64,000 bases of DNA from Berberis thunbergii (GCA_003290165.1 QNQO01009182.1:1-64000), one strand, 5' to 3'; positions 47,301 through 59,016 are shown, numbered from the stretch's first letter. The notes: generated by a model from the sequence alone, not told the origin. Numbers and translations: made by a program.

Positions 47301-50300
47301 GCTAAATCTGAAAATATACTTCTAGAAGCTTGAACTTAATTAATGTTTTTTTCTTCTATCTGGGATACAATTAATAGATCTCTAAAAATGGGAATAGAAC
47401 CATGGCCCCTACAATACAACAATTATCATAAGAAAACCTATTAGCGCACAAGAAAACCTTCTTCTTCTTCTTTTTTTTTTTTTTTTCCATTCCATCATTT
47501 TTTTAATTTTCAAATTTTTAGTTGCGCCATCGTCATGTGGACATTCATTGTTCCTTGTTTTGCTTTGGAAATTATAAAGTTGTGTTGTGTGCGACAAAAT
47601 ATTATTTGGAAATTCTAGTGCCTTGCTCATCAATACTGGACATGTCTGGTGCATACTTCTGATAATATGAATGGAGACTGATGCTAGCGCTCGACTTTTT
47701 GCAAGCACCAATTATTTTGTTACACGTGATTTATTTTCTCAGCTTGCTGGGGTCGTTGCAGTGGAGATCACTGGTGGGCCAACAGTTGAGTTTGTTCCAG
47801 GTAGAAAGGTACGTTAAGTTGGCACGTTTTGAATTTATCACCAAGTCACTTATCTCCAATGACTCATTCATTTGTCTTTTTACCAGGATTCTTTGGTTTC
47901 TCCTAATGAAGGGAGACTTCCTGATGCTAAGCAAGGTATCTGATGTTTTCTGAGGCATCTCTTAAACAAAAGTATGCTTTAATTATTTGGAGAAGGTTCT
48001 GAGATATATTTTAGAGAGCTTTTTATTTATTCTTCATGCCTTTTGGGGGTTCTTGAAGATCAAGTTCAAGATGTTCTATAGTATTCTCTAAAAAGTGGCT
48101 CTGGCTTTTCTTTTCATCTCCCCCTTTAGGGATTCCTAGTTTATTTCATTGACGGACTTGGTTGAAAACCTTTCCTATATATCTCTTCTACATCAGTATG
48201 TATTGCCTTGTGTGTTTTCGAGGCAGTGATCAGGAAGGCCTTCAAATATATTAATTACATTTACAATGTGAACTTTTGCCCACCTATGCAGTTACAGTTT
48301 TGGAATACAAGTATGAATATTACCTTAAATAAATGTCTGAAAAGGAGGGCAAATGCTTAATTTATTAACTGTAAAATATGATAATTTGGACGAGTATTAT
48401 CAGACACAATGCTTCTTTAGAATGTAGAAAGTTATCCATAAGACTAAGCATATTTACAGCAAATTGCAATCAAAACAGGAGATAAGACTAGGAACTCTTT
48501 GGAAAGGGATTCAAATTTATTTTATACTTGATTATTATAAATAGTCTGTAGTAGCAAGCTTGTTGAGGTGCCTAATAGCAGGAACATTTGTACACGCTTA
48601 GGCTCCAATTGGTACACTTAAAATTAATGCATTTTGCAAACTAACACATTTGCATTAGTTTGTATTGCACAACTTTACAATCACTTGATAGTACTTAAAG
48701 AAAATCAATGGTCAAGGTTCAATGACTATTTGGTTTATTGACATGTGGTATAGCGTTGGTGGTGGTGGCGATGGTTGTGCCACAACAGTCGTGGGTTATG
48801 CTATAGTGATTGTGGAGGTCGCAGTGGTTATGTTATTGCGACCGTGGTGGTTATGCTATGGTGATAGTGGTGATGGCGGCGGCGGTTGTTTTATGGTTGT
48901 AGTGGTGGTTGTGCTTATTGTGATGGCATGGTGTTGACAAGTGGTGTGACTGTGGAGTAGAAGTGGTGGTTGCAAGGATATGGTGGTGTTTATTGAAAAG
49001 TTGAAAGGGTGTGTTTGGCTCATGCAAAGTAATTTCGTGATTTTTTCTCCACATTAGAGTGTGAGGCGTTTCGATATCTAGGATCTATAATTCAAAAGAA
49101 TGTGGCTATTAGAGAAGATGTAGACCATAGGATTAAAACGGTTGTATGACATGGAGAATGGCGTCAGGAGTATTATGCGATAGAAGGATGTCTGTAAGGC
49201 TTAAAGGGAAATGCTATAAGACAATTGTTCGACCAGCCATGCTTTACGATTCAGAATGTTGGGCTGCTACGGGACAACATACGCATAGATTAGCAGTAGC
49301 AGAAATGCGTATGTTAAGGTGGATGTGTGGTAAAACCCCTAAGGATAAAATTAGGATGAAAGAATTAAGAGATACTTAGGTGTAGTGCCCATAGAGGATA
49401 AAATTAGAGAAAAACGTTTAACGTGGTTTGGTTATATGCGGAGGAGTCCAAGCACGGAGCCAATTAGAAAATGTCTAGATTGGCAAATTAATGAAGGGTG
49501 TAGACGGAGGGGACGACTGTTGAAAACTTGGATGAAGGCAATGAAGGAAGACATCATTGAGCTTGGATTAGGTGAGAATATGTGGGAAGACTGCATTGCT
49601 TGGAAAACCAAAATCCATGTAACCGACCCTGAAAGTATTGGGAGTGGGCTTTGATAATGATGATTAGAATGCATAACTTTTAAAAGAAAACACGGAGGTT
49701 TATTAAATGAATGTTATAACAGAATTTTGCAAAGTGATACCAAGGACCAAAAGTAGTGGGCAATGTAAACTAATGCATTTACATTAGTTTACAAGTACCA
49801 AGCGGAGCCTTAATGTGTTTTAACATTGTTGGTAAGGTATACATCATTTGAGGAATATCTTATTATTGTGAATGCATGTGCATATGGTTGCACTTTTATT
49901 TCTTTCTACCGCTACATCCCTCTGTGGTCATTGAAAAGTTGAAATGGTGTGTTTGGCATGCAAAGTAATTCCGTGATTTTTTGCCCACATTAGAATGCAT
50001 AATTTTATTAAAAAAACACAGGTTTAGTAAATGAATGCTATAACAGAATTTTGTTAAGTGATACCGAAAACCAAAAGTAGTGGACAACCCGTAAACAAAT
50101 GCATTTGCATTCATTTACAAGTACCAAGCGGAGTCTTAATGTGTTTTAACACTGTTGGTAAGGTATACATCATTTGAGGAATATATTATTATTGTGTATG
50201 CATGTGCATGTGTTTGCACCTTTATTTATTTCTACGGCTACATCCTACTGTAATAGTTTGTGTATTTTTTGATTAGCAGAATCTCATACATTTTACCAAC

Positions 50301-52244
50301 TTCTCTTATAGGTGTACAGCATTTGAGGGACATCTTTTATCGCATGGGCTTGTCTGATAAAGATATTGTGGCTTTGTCAGGGGCCCACACACTGGTAATG
50401 ATTTCCGAGGAGTTGCTTAGCATACATGTGAAATATGGTGTATCATACCATGAATTTGTTGTTTGTTTTTGTATTACAGGGAAGGGCACATCCTGAGCGA
50501 TCAGGCTTTGAGGGAGCTTGGACTGAGGAGCCTCTGAAATTTGACAACTCGTACTTTGTGTAAATATTAACAAGATCTTGATCCTTTTCTGTGGCTGTCT
50601 CTTCATTTCTACTCATAATGAGAAACATTGGCTTATAAATTGTGTTACCATTATCAGGGAGTTGCTGAAAGGAGAAAGGGAGGGTCTATTGAAACTTCCC
50701 ACGGACAAGGCTCTATTGGAGGATAACAATTTTCGTTTATATGTGGAACTTTATGCAAAGGTAATATGCCTGACATGGTTTTTTTGTCCGCACAAACTTT
50801 CATTAATCACATAAGCTTTTGTTTCAGCAATAAATAAATAATATTGAAAATAATCAATCAGCTATATGGATTTGAGTTAGAGACTCCTATGACATATTGT
50901 GTAACATGAGCACTGTATTTTGGTTAAAGATTCATTATTGATCACATCAAAACCATGTCCATGATTGGATCATTTAAAAAAAAATCCAACAGATGCCTGC
51001 CATTTAGGTTCTGGGATCAAATAAAAACTCTGCTCACCCTTCCAAAAAAAAAAACCTTCTCATTCTAGAAAATTATCTTTTCAAATTCTGCAAAGCCAAT
51101 CTGGTTCCAGTTACTTGTAATGCCAAGCCTTGCATGCAACTGTAATTGCACATGCAAGAGCTTGAATTAATCGAAAAGTATTTGATAAGGTCTGTGTGAA
51201 GTGATCTCACATCAAAAAATTTGTAAATGTGCAAATCATTTTGATGTAAAAGAGGAACTCAAACCACAAAACCCAAAAATTCTCTCACATAAATCCTTCC
51301 AATTTTCTCAAAATGTGATCTGATCCCTTTTTTGAGACCTGTCAACTGCTTATTGGTTTCTGAAGCTATATTGAATCAGTTTTTATATCCTTTTAATGAC
51401 TGCAATTTAAGAAGTCGACTCTAAGAGACTGAGTGAATGCTATGTTCAAAAGGGAAATTCTTACATAGACTTGATGACACAACTGCCTAAAATAAAAGAC
51501 CAGAGTCCTGCAGGCAAGGTCACAACGCATATCGAGATCCCAATTTTAAGATATTGTAACTTATCATGTATCAGAAGATACGATGATAACTTACATAAGT
51601 ATATTAGGTATACGATGGAATATTTGGTATTTGGGTCCGACAACTATAAGAAAAATAGATTTTAGTACTCGACTCTAGAAGTTAAGATACGAAGCTTGAC
51701 TGAACGAATAAGCATTGTTTACAAAGTCACAAAAATGGTTTTTAGTGACTGATTTTAGAATCTAATATTTCCAAAACCCATAATATGAGAACCATCAAGT
51801 TTGAAAACATTTTTTAAGCATATGCAAGTGTCCTAAGGTTCACTATGGCCACCGTACTTGTTCTTGAATGATTCAGTGATCCATGTACCGATGCTGATAT
51901 TGTTTCAAGACAGTCAATGGCAATGTAGTGATCGAGGTGTTGTTCACAACTGGCATGCATGTGGACTTTAACGTACTTTTTTTTTCATGTTTGTTTTTAA
52001 ATTCTCTATTTGTATTAACCTGTGTTCTTTATATTTCGGCATCACAGGATGAGGATGCATTTTGCAGTGATTATGCAGTATCACACAAAAACTTTCAGAA
52101 CTAGGTTTCATGCCAAGTTCCTCTGGCTCTAAAGTAGAGGCAAAAGCTGGTGCCATAATGGCACAAAGTGCTGTCGGAGTTGCAGTTGCTGCAGCTGTGG
52201 TGATTTTAAGCTACTTGTACGAAGTTCGTGTAAAGGCCAAGTAA
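44387..52244 (+). CDS. Peroxisomal/microsomal-type ascorbate peroxidase, nine exons, frameshift in last exon
   Basis: Exons: 44387-44502, 45369-45493, 46816-46865, 47743-47808, 47887-47935, 50312-50394, 50480-50559, 50658-50760, 52048-52244; all GT..AG with matching phases. The enzyme reduces hydrogen peroxide with ascorbate. Catalytic residues are present: Arg37, Trp40 and distal His41 in MLRLAWHDAG, proximal His161 in LSGAHTLGRAH, ascorbate-binding Arg170, Trp177 and Asp206 in LPTDKALL. The last exon should end with a hydrophobic segment ([18 protein letters not shown]) and the basic tail RVKAK, the tail anchor of APX3-type enzymes of peroxisomes or ER. A run of five A at 52087-52091, where six would keep the frame, shifts it and gives a stop at 52102-52104. 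As written the protein has 242 residues and no anchor; the uninterrupted family form would be about 289. Confidence 0.93.
45963..46280. mobile_element. hAT-type MITE, 318 bp, complete, in APX intron 2
   Basis: Starts CAGTGTTCTAAAAAAA and its other end is the inverted CAGTATTCTAAAAAAA. It is flanked by a perfect 8-bp duplication GTTATTAT (45955-45962 and 46281-46288). Subterminal regions are rich in GCCTAGGC and GGCGG motifs. It is related to the interrupted copy at 19593-24665. Confidence 0.93.
46908..47272. mobile_element. Possible small TIR element in APX intron 3
   Basis: Ends TTAATGCGG and CCGCATTAA are inverted, with GC-rich subterminal parts (GGTCGGGACCGG; CGGTCCAGCCCCGC). About 365 bp. 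No clear target duplication, so this is only a candidate. Confidence 0.4.
48601..49809. mobile_element. PIF/Harbinger-type non-autonomous element carrying an RTE insertion
   Basis: Termini GGCTCCAATTGGTAC and, inverted, GGCTCCGCTTGGTAC, flanked by TTA on both sides (48598-48600 and 49810-49812), as for PIF/Harbinger. Without the inserted RTE piece it would be about 600 bp. A GTGGTGG-rich stretch fills 48755-48990. It lies in APX intron 5. Confidence 0.8.
48992..50253. repeat. Tandem duplication of Harbinger right end plus flank
   Basis: Unit one (48992-49929, including the RTE insertion) and unit two (49930 to about 50253, without it) share an ATTGAAAAGTTGAAA start. They then run through the Harbinger right terminus and some 120 bp of intron beyond it, including GGTAAGGTATACATCATTTGAGG. 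Confidence 0.88.
49058..49662 (+). mobile_element. 5'-truncated RTE-type LINE
   Basis: Encodes the C-terminal part of an RTE reverse transcriptase: [50 protein letters not shown] and [10 protein letters not shown]. It ends in the RTE-like tail TTTGATAATGATG. It is flanked by ATTAG at 49053-49057 and 49663-49667, and the empty site is preserved in the duplicate at about 49990 (CACATTAGAATGC). One stop codon at about 49377 separates two open segments. Confidence 0.9.
50761..52047. other. APX intron 8
   Basis: 1.3 kb of AT-rich intron sequence. No exon or bounded element was recognised in it. Confidence 0.5.
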
Positions 52245-53221
52245 ATATGAGTGGAATAGACTTTGTATTACAATGTGCACCATATAAATTAGCTTAACAA
52301 AAGCTAATAAGCAAAGTTGTTACCACTATTTTCCATTGAACAATAAAAAGGATAAGGGAAAGTTGTTATTAGCAGCATGGTTGATAATCACCTAGAATTT
52401 TCATGTTCATACTAGTGAGCCTGCACAGTTGAGGGTTTGTTTACCCTTGCAATACTCGAGAGTAAATGTGTTTAAAGATTGCATTCATTTTGTGTTTGCT
52501 GCAGGAGATTGTCATTCACATCCTTATCTGTTGTTAACCTTTACTTCAGGCTTCATTGGCGTTCTTCATGTCAGAGAGTCTCTTTGATGTTGCAAGGGAA
52601 ACTCAATTTCGGGCCCTTTGTATCGTTTTGCTTTTTGAATTGTGTTTGCAAGATTAAAAAGTAGAAAATAAATAAATAAACCAGAAAGCTTTTTTTTCTT
52701 CCTTCTATTTTGATGTTGAGATGTTAGTAGTTAAACCTGTAAAGTCTTTGTTTTTCTTCCAAGTCGAGCTCCCTATATTAATTGGCCAAATATTCCATCT
52801 TTTGCAAGTGGCGTGATATAGATTTTTCACTCTATTCATGTGTTTGGATTGGTGTTTAATTTGGCATATACAAGAAGAATTATTCTAAATGAATGCCATT
52901 GTTGCGAGCAGTGTGATGTCTGTAATGCTAACACAGTTTGGGGCTTGATGGTGTTTAACTGATAAATACGGGAGGTTGATGCCTTTATTGCATTGGTTTT
53001 TACTATTGAAAGATTATTACAGAGGTGCCATCTTTCATTCCAGAGGCAAATAACATGAATAATTGAAAATTAAATACGGACTCTGATTTCTTCTAGCAAG
53101 AATAAAATTACAACCCCTGCCATAACTGCAGGAATGGAACTGAACGGAGAACAAGTTCATCTCCGACCTCTAAAAGGTTATAACTAAGATGGAAAGAAAT
53201 AAAGATGGGTGGTTGGTTTGG
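52245..53221. other. Convergent 3' region between APX and the TPR gene
   Basis: 3' UTR and spacer of the two convergent genes. No other gene or bounded element was recognised. Confidence 0.6.
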
Positions 53222-54886
53222 TCAGGCTCTTGGACTCAAGCAGAGGGTAATGTCCTCAAAAACCCTGAGCCTCTTTTCAATCTTTTTCATATTAGCAGTT
53301 TCGTCCATCTGCTTCAACTTGTCATCAGTACCATCAAGAACTGCAGCCACAATAGCCTCTTCAAAGGTCTTGCTGTCAGGCAATAGATTCCCCAGGGTAT
53401 TTTCTTCTTCAATGTGTGCAGGTTGTTTCCCCTTCAAAATTTTCTCCATGTTCATGGATTCCTCCTCGCGCGCACTGCCAATTGATCTAGTCCTCTTGAG
53501 CCCACCGAGGGGATCATGAAACTGAGTTGCAGTTTGATGGTTCTTCACTAACTTGGACGAATGGAATGGCTGTGCATCAATGTTGAGGCTAAGGGAACTA
53601 CCTAGTGAACCAGCAACAGACTTTGAAGAAGCATTTGCAGTGACCTGATTACTTACATTTGTGGTCAAGACATTCTCATCAGCAAACTCATCTCTCAATG
53701 TGGTGGTGGTCACCTTAGATGAAACAGAAGGTTCTTTGCATGGCTGAGGTTGCCAGATAGAAGAAGAACCCAAATAGGCATTAAAGAGCCTACTTTGTTC
53801 AACGCGATCTACCACTCCATTCATCATCTCAGATTCGAGATCCTGGAGCATGTGTTGTGCCCTTTCAAATGCTTTCAAATGTGAATCCACTCCTCTTGGT
53901 CCATCAACCATAGCTGGCCTCACTCTCCTAAGAGTTTCTTTGGCTTCAGCTATCCTCCCTTGTTTCATGAGGCAGATACCCAGATTGCACATTTTGTTAT
54001 TGTCTGGTGAAATTGAAAGGGCTCGCCGATAAGCATCCTCAGCTTCAACGTAGTTGTTCTGTTGCATAAATGCCCACCCCAGGTTTCCCTGTAATCAAAG
54101 AATGTTGTATATGGTTAAGATATAATTTCAAATATAAGAATTTACATAATAGGTAAGTAATTAATACTCACAAGTAACCTAGTGGCTTCTTGTTCAACTG
54201 AGACTTGGAATTTCTTCCCTTGGGATCGGGCAGTTTTTGTTCTCTTCCCATTGAAAGCCATTCCTTGTTGAATTAAGTATAACTTATGCTTCAAAAGCCC
54301 TATTTGATCGTCTAACCTTCCACACCTCTGCACAATACCGAATTAATCAATCCGGTATGAAATGGAAAGCAAAAGTATAATTGAATTTATACCTTAAAGA
54401 GATCTAGAAGGATGTTATCCAAAGACTCTTGGGCTTGATCTGAACAGCGACTTCTCAATGACTTGATGGCTTCAATGGCTTCTTCGGCTCTATTCTGTTG
54501 TTTCATGACAATGGCCATATCTTTCAAAGCACTATCGACTCTGTCGCCAGCATTGATTGCTGCCCAAAAGAGGGGTATTGCCTTCTCTGGATCTTTGTCG
54601 ACCAACTAAACAAAAACAAAACAATTTTAGTTTGTTTTGATGGTTGATTTTAAATGAAACAAATGTTATTTTTGAATTGAATCGGAGAAGAGAATTACCT
54701 GAACATTTTTGGCCCTGACATAAGGGAATCACCAACAGGAACCTTGTGGGTGACATGGAAGGATTCGGAGCGAGTTCTTGAGATGCCGAGAGGCTTTGCG
54801 GGCGAACAAGGAGCCGATTTTGAAGGTCTGATGAATCCTGGTGGTGGTGCTAGTGAGGCGCTCTTGTTCCTTTGATCTTGCATCAT
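53222..54886 (-). CDS. TPR protein of the POLLENLESS3/MS5/TDM1 family, four exons, one frameshift
   Basis: Minus-strand exons: 54886-54699, 54605-54393, 54327-54172, 54088-53222 (stop TGA). Seen in order: an N-terminus starting MMQDQ with PPGFIRPSKSAPCSPAKP and RTRSESFH, then HKVPVGDS, then TPR-type helices (AIPLFWAAINAGDRVDSALK; AEEAIEAIKSLRSRC; GWAFMQQNNYVEAEDAY; NLGICLMKQGRIAEAKETL). A Ser-rich linker follows and a conserved ending ITLCLSPRA. These proteins are soluble TPR scaffolds; members act in meiotic exit and pollen formation or in sulphur-deficiency responses, and this one is closest to the POLLENLESS3-like subgroup. A run of three C on the coding strand (54724-54726), where four keep the frame into exon 2, shifts exon 1 before its splice donor. 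With four the product would be about 474 residues. A second Met directly follows the first. Confidence 0.9.
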
Positions 54887-55188
54887 CTCTCCTATGGTGG
54901 TTTTGAGAAGGAAAGATTTTCACAGAGCAAATGATGTGATGATGGAAGACAAAAGTATTAGAAAGAAGAGAGATTCTCTCTAAAACGACAGAGTGATCGA
55001 TTGTGAGTGTTGTTGAGAGAGGGGGGTTTTTAAATTAGTCGAACGTTGGAACTTTACCGTTGGAAAAAACTAGCCGTTATGTCTCCTAATCCCCTTGAGA
55101 TTTCCATTTCTGGTTTTTTTTTTTTTTTTTTTTTGGATATTTTACTCTACCACACCACATCTTCATGGCTATCTCTCTCTCTATTCAC

Positions 55189-55480
55189 TAGAGGTGGGCA
55201 TCTCATTCCGCGATCTCGAACCCGTCTCGCCTTCGAACAAAAAGTTTAATATTTATTTATTTAATATCTATTATTATTTATGATGTAAGTTATACGTATA
55301 TAAATTTGACATTATTGGTGTGTGAGTAATGTGAGATAAAACTATTTTTGTTATTTTTTATTTGAAGACTATTTAGTATTATCTCGATCCCATTTGAGAT
55401 GTGATGAGATCTATCCTGTCCCGATCCCAAATGAACGGGATGGGTCCATCTCGTCCCATCCCGTCTCGTGCTCACCCCTA
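55189..55480. mobile_element. hAT-type non-autonomous element, 292 bp
   Basis: Termini TAGAGGTGGGCA and TGCTCACCCCTA, flanked by CTATTCAC (55181-55188) and CTGTTCAC (55481-55488), an 8-bp duplication with one mismatch. GGGACGGGAT-like subterminal motifs match the family. It is the shortest member here, 300 bp upstream of the TPR gene start. Confidence 0.85.
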
Positions 55481-55488
55481 CTGTTCAC

Positions 55489-58028
55489 AATTTCACATCC
55501 CATCTTTTAACTAGGCCTTGGGCCAACTCAAGCCCAAACACAAAGTTACAAAGCCCAACCAACAGAATTTATAAATATCATTAGGTACCAGCACCACCAT
55601 CATCTACAACATTCAATCTTGGCTCTCAGTTGCTTCTTTATTGTTTCATGCACCAGAAATAAACTCTTACAATTGCAAATGGATATTCGATCTTCATGTT
55701 GTAGTATTATTTTACGGTATTAGTTAATTTAATAAAAGATTTTTTTCCCTTTATAACGAAATCCCACAATCAAAATTTCCAAACTTTAATACTCAGTATT
55801 AACATTTTGTATCAACAACCTTTAATATAAGACTTAGTTTCAATGTTTAACAAGCACATTTATCATATTGTAATGCTTTATTGAATACTTGAAGATAAGA
55901 TGGAAAGCCTTGAAGATCCTTTGGTGTAAAGTCATAGAGTTCAATAACCATGCCAAATGAAAAAAACTTATTGTCTTGTTTAACTTTTAACTAAAATTAA
56001 TTGCACATATCTCAAATAGTTTCTAAGATGGTTTTATTTTTTATTCCTATCATACCATAATAGACTTGAACGCATTTCTTGTATTTTAAAATATGTTACT
56101 ATCAATGTGTGATGATCTAGGATATTAAGTTTGGCACAACTACATGAATTGGACAACTTGAATGGAAAACCTTGAAGGTAGAAGAAGGAAGGGAAGGAAG
56201 GAGGATGAGGTGTGGGTGACCCAAATTATTGAGGGGAAAGGGGAAAGCTAACTCTCTAAAGTCTTTGAGTATACTCAATGTGTTTACCCTAATTTCACGT
56301 AAGGGTTTTCCCTAATTGTTTCATAACCTAATACAGGGGAGAAACAACCAAAAATGTAGTTAGGACAAGGCTACAAGTATCGTTTCCTTACCTATATATG
56401 CACATGCACTCCACGTGCCTCCATTGCTGCTAGCATCAACAAGCAGCTAGCTAAATTAAGCTAACAGTTGTTGCTAACCCTGTCATAATATTCACAACTC
56501 CATTATTGTTTATTAGCTAGCTAGAAATATTTATTTTTGGCTGACAGCATTGTGTGTTTATTAAGTGTGAATTAACTCGATTATATAATTAGCTCTAACC
56601 AACCTAACTGATTGTGACAAGCAGAGGTTAATTTAACAGGTGCACTTTATTCTAACTAATTTGGGATTGGCCTGCAATGGCATCCACACATCCATTATCA
56701 ATAATGGGGCTGGTTATACCTACACATGCATGTGTGCTTATCTCAATACATGCAATTAGTAACATGCATGCTCCTGTCCAATCTTGTTTGTTTATATGAA
56801 CAACAACAACATCTATGTTATGACAATGATAGAGGACTTGGCTTTATTGATCTTACCACAGAAAATGAACAACTTCCCATATCCTAACCTTCAAATGATG
56901 TCTAAGACAAGATAATTAAGATATAGAGAGTTAGTAGAACTTGCCCTCAACTGAAATTCAAACATGAACACCCTTTGTTAATTAGAGAATAGATAGAATT
57001 TTGCCTCACAAAGAAACCTCCAAGGATGTCCGCAGGGATCATACATGCTCAATCAGAAACTTAAAACTTTATCAACATGAGTTGAAGTAGTGTTTACAAG
57101 ATTATATATTCACTATATATTGAATTAGGTACGTATGATAATGAATGATAAAGGTTTGATAGCTCCAAATAAAAGGTAAGCCTTATGAGATGATTAGAGG
57201 GAAAATCTCTCCTCTTAGCTAGCCACTTGTTAGTGTTTATGAAACAGCTACTACCTCCAATCACACTCAAATTATTAAGTCCAATCAAATTAAGTTAGTT
57301 ATGTAGATAACTATTCCAAATGTGTGGTGAGCAAACACTAAGAATTGAAACAAGAAAAGGTAGGTGAACCTTCCACCCAAATTTACAATGCATTGTCTTT
57401 ATTGTGATTGTGAAGAAGAAAATGAAGTGGAGCACAGTCCACAAAATAATATATAACTAGCCCAACCAGTACGTACACTATATCTATATAATGTCTTCCT
57501 TTTCTTGCACCCTTCTTTAACCAGGCCTCCTTAATTACCTTGTTAATTGATTACCTAGTACATGTAGGAAAGTGAGTAGTTACACCTAACCCTGCTTTGC
57601 AAATTGCAACCCAACCTCTTTTTTAAGGCGGTATATATATTTTATGACAAGATTGAGTTTATTATATTGCTTGAATTTAGGTTTGCAGATAACCTTTTTT
57701 TTTTTTTAATTACAATGCTGCTTGAATTACATATGGCTAGCTCGATCTTGGGTCAATTTAAATTGATTAAAGTGGCAGTGACAAAAAAAGGGCGGTTTCA
57801 CGCATTGTCTTGCCATACTCTGACTAATTTTAAATACTTTACTTTGCACCTACCTGAAGAAGAGTAGTGTGTAAATATATATAATCTAATCCTTAATTCC
57901 TTATCCAACCCAGTCTAGTCCACCACCCAATCAAACCACCCCCCCTTTTTACCAACTCGCATCTAGAAGCAATTGATGATGATGTTTTTATATCTTCTCC
58001 CACTCCATCTGCCAGGAAACCAAACTCC
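55489..58028. other. Intergenic region upstream of the MYB gene
   Basis: 2.5 kb of AT-rich sequence with no supported exon. It contains AC-type elements ACCTAACC (57584-57591) and ACCTACC (57848-57854), the class of site bound by phenylpropanoid MYBs. Confidence 0.6.
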
Positions 58029-58038
58029 TATATAAATA
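58029..58038 (+). promoter_or_regulatory. TATA box of the MYB gene
   Basis: TATATAAATA about 103 bp before the ATG, which leaves room for a short leader of the usual plant size. Preceded by pyrimidine-rich sequence. Confidence 0.7.
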
Positions 58039-58140
58039 CACCCATCTTAAGGCGGCCTTGCCTCATCTCACAAGCTTCACCATTAAATTCACCAACAACA
58101 ACCACTGTCTACTATTGATACTATCAAGCAAACAAAAAAC

Positions 58141-59016
58141 ATGGGAAGGTCTCCATGTTGTGAGAAAGCTCACACAAATAAGGGAGCATGGACCAAAGAA
58201 GAAGATGATCGCCTCGTAGCCTACATCCAGTTGCACGGCGAAGGATGTTGGCGGTCTCTTCCCAAAGCCGCCGGTCTTCTCCGCTGTGGCAAGAGTTGTA
58301 GGCTTCGATGGATCAACTATTTACGCCCTGACCTTAAACGGGGCAACTTCACCGATGAAGAAGATGATCTTATCATCAAATTACATAGCCTACTTGGTAA
58401 CAAGTAAGTCTATATATCCTAATTACTACCTAGCTAATACTAATGTTATTATTTTTTATTTTATTTTTGTCACATGAGAGATATTAACTATTATTGTGGT
58501 TGTGATGTACTTGTACAGATGGTCTCTTATCGCTGGAAGATTGCCAGGAAGAACAGATAACGAGATCAAGAATTATTGGAACACTCATATAAGAAGGAAG
58601 TTACTTAACCGGGGGATTGATCCAGCAACTCATCGAACCATAAACAAGGCCACCTCAGATCTCAAAACTATCTCTTTTGCAACTTCGGTCATCACCAAAC
58701 AGGAAGATCAGACTGCAACTACTACTTACAGGATAATGGGTGGTTTGGATCACCAGCTGATGAAGAAGGAAACAAGTTAAGCCATGAACGTTGCCCGGAT
58801 TTGAATCTCGAGCTCCAAATTAGCCTCCCTAATTATCATCAACATTTAGCACAACCATTGAAGAGTGGTACGAGGACAAGTATTTGTTTCTGCTGCAGCT
58901 TGGGATTGAAGAATAGCAAGGAGTTCAGTTGTAGCTGTGATAGTGCCAGTAGTGGCGGTAGTAATGATTTCCTGGCCGTGATGAAAACGGGCATTCTGGA
59001 TTTCAGAAGCGTTTGA
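58141..59016 (+). CDS. R2R3-MYB transcription factor, subgroup 4 (MYB4/MYB308-like repressor), one frameshift
   Basis: Exons 58141-58403 and 58519-59016; the single intron falls at GN(K)W in R3, as usual. The N-terminus reads [20 protein letters not shown], then R2 (about 13-63), R3 (about 66-114) and GIDPATHR typical of subgroup 4. The bHLH-binding signature [DE]Lx2[RK]x3Lx6Lx3R is present in R3. After a lost base between about 58695 and 58712 the next frame carries the C-terminal repressor parts: [11 protein letters not shown] (EAR motif LNLEL), a Cys-rich [14 protein letters not shown] segment and a final LDFRSV. As written the protein stops at 58778-58780 (174 residues) without the EAR motif; the unbroken family form would be about 253. 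Subgroup 4 proteins repress lignin and phenylpropanoid genes in the nucleus. Confidence 0.9.

Noticed and set aside
48722..49054. Val/Gly-rich and His/Thr-rich ORFs in APX intron 5
   Set aside because: They come from the GTGGTGG minisatellite in the Harbinger-type element.
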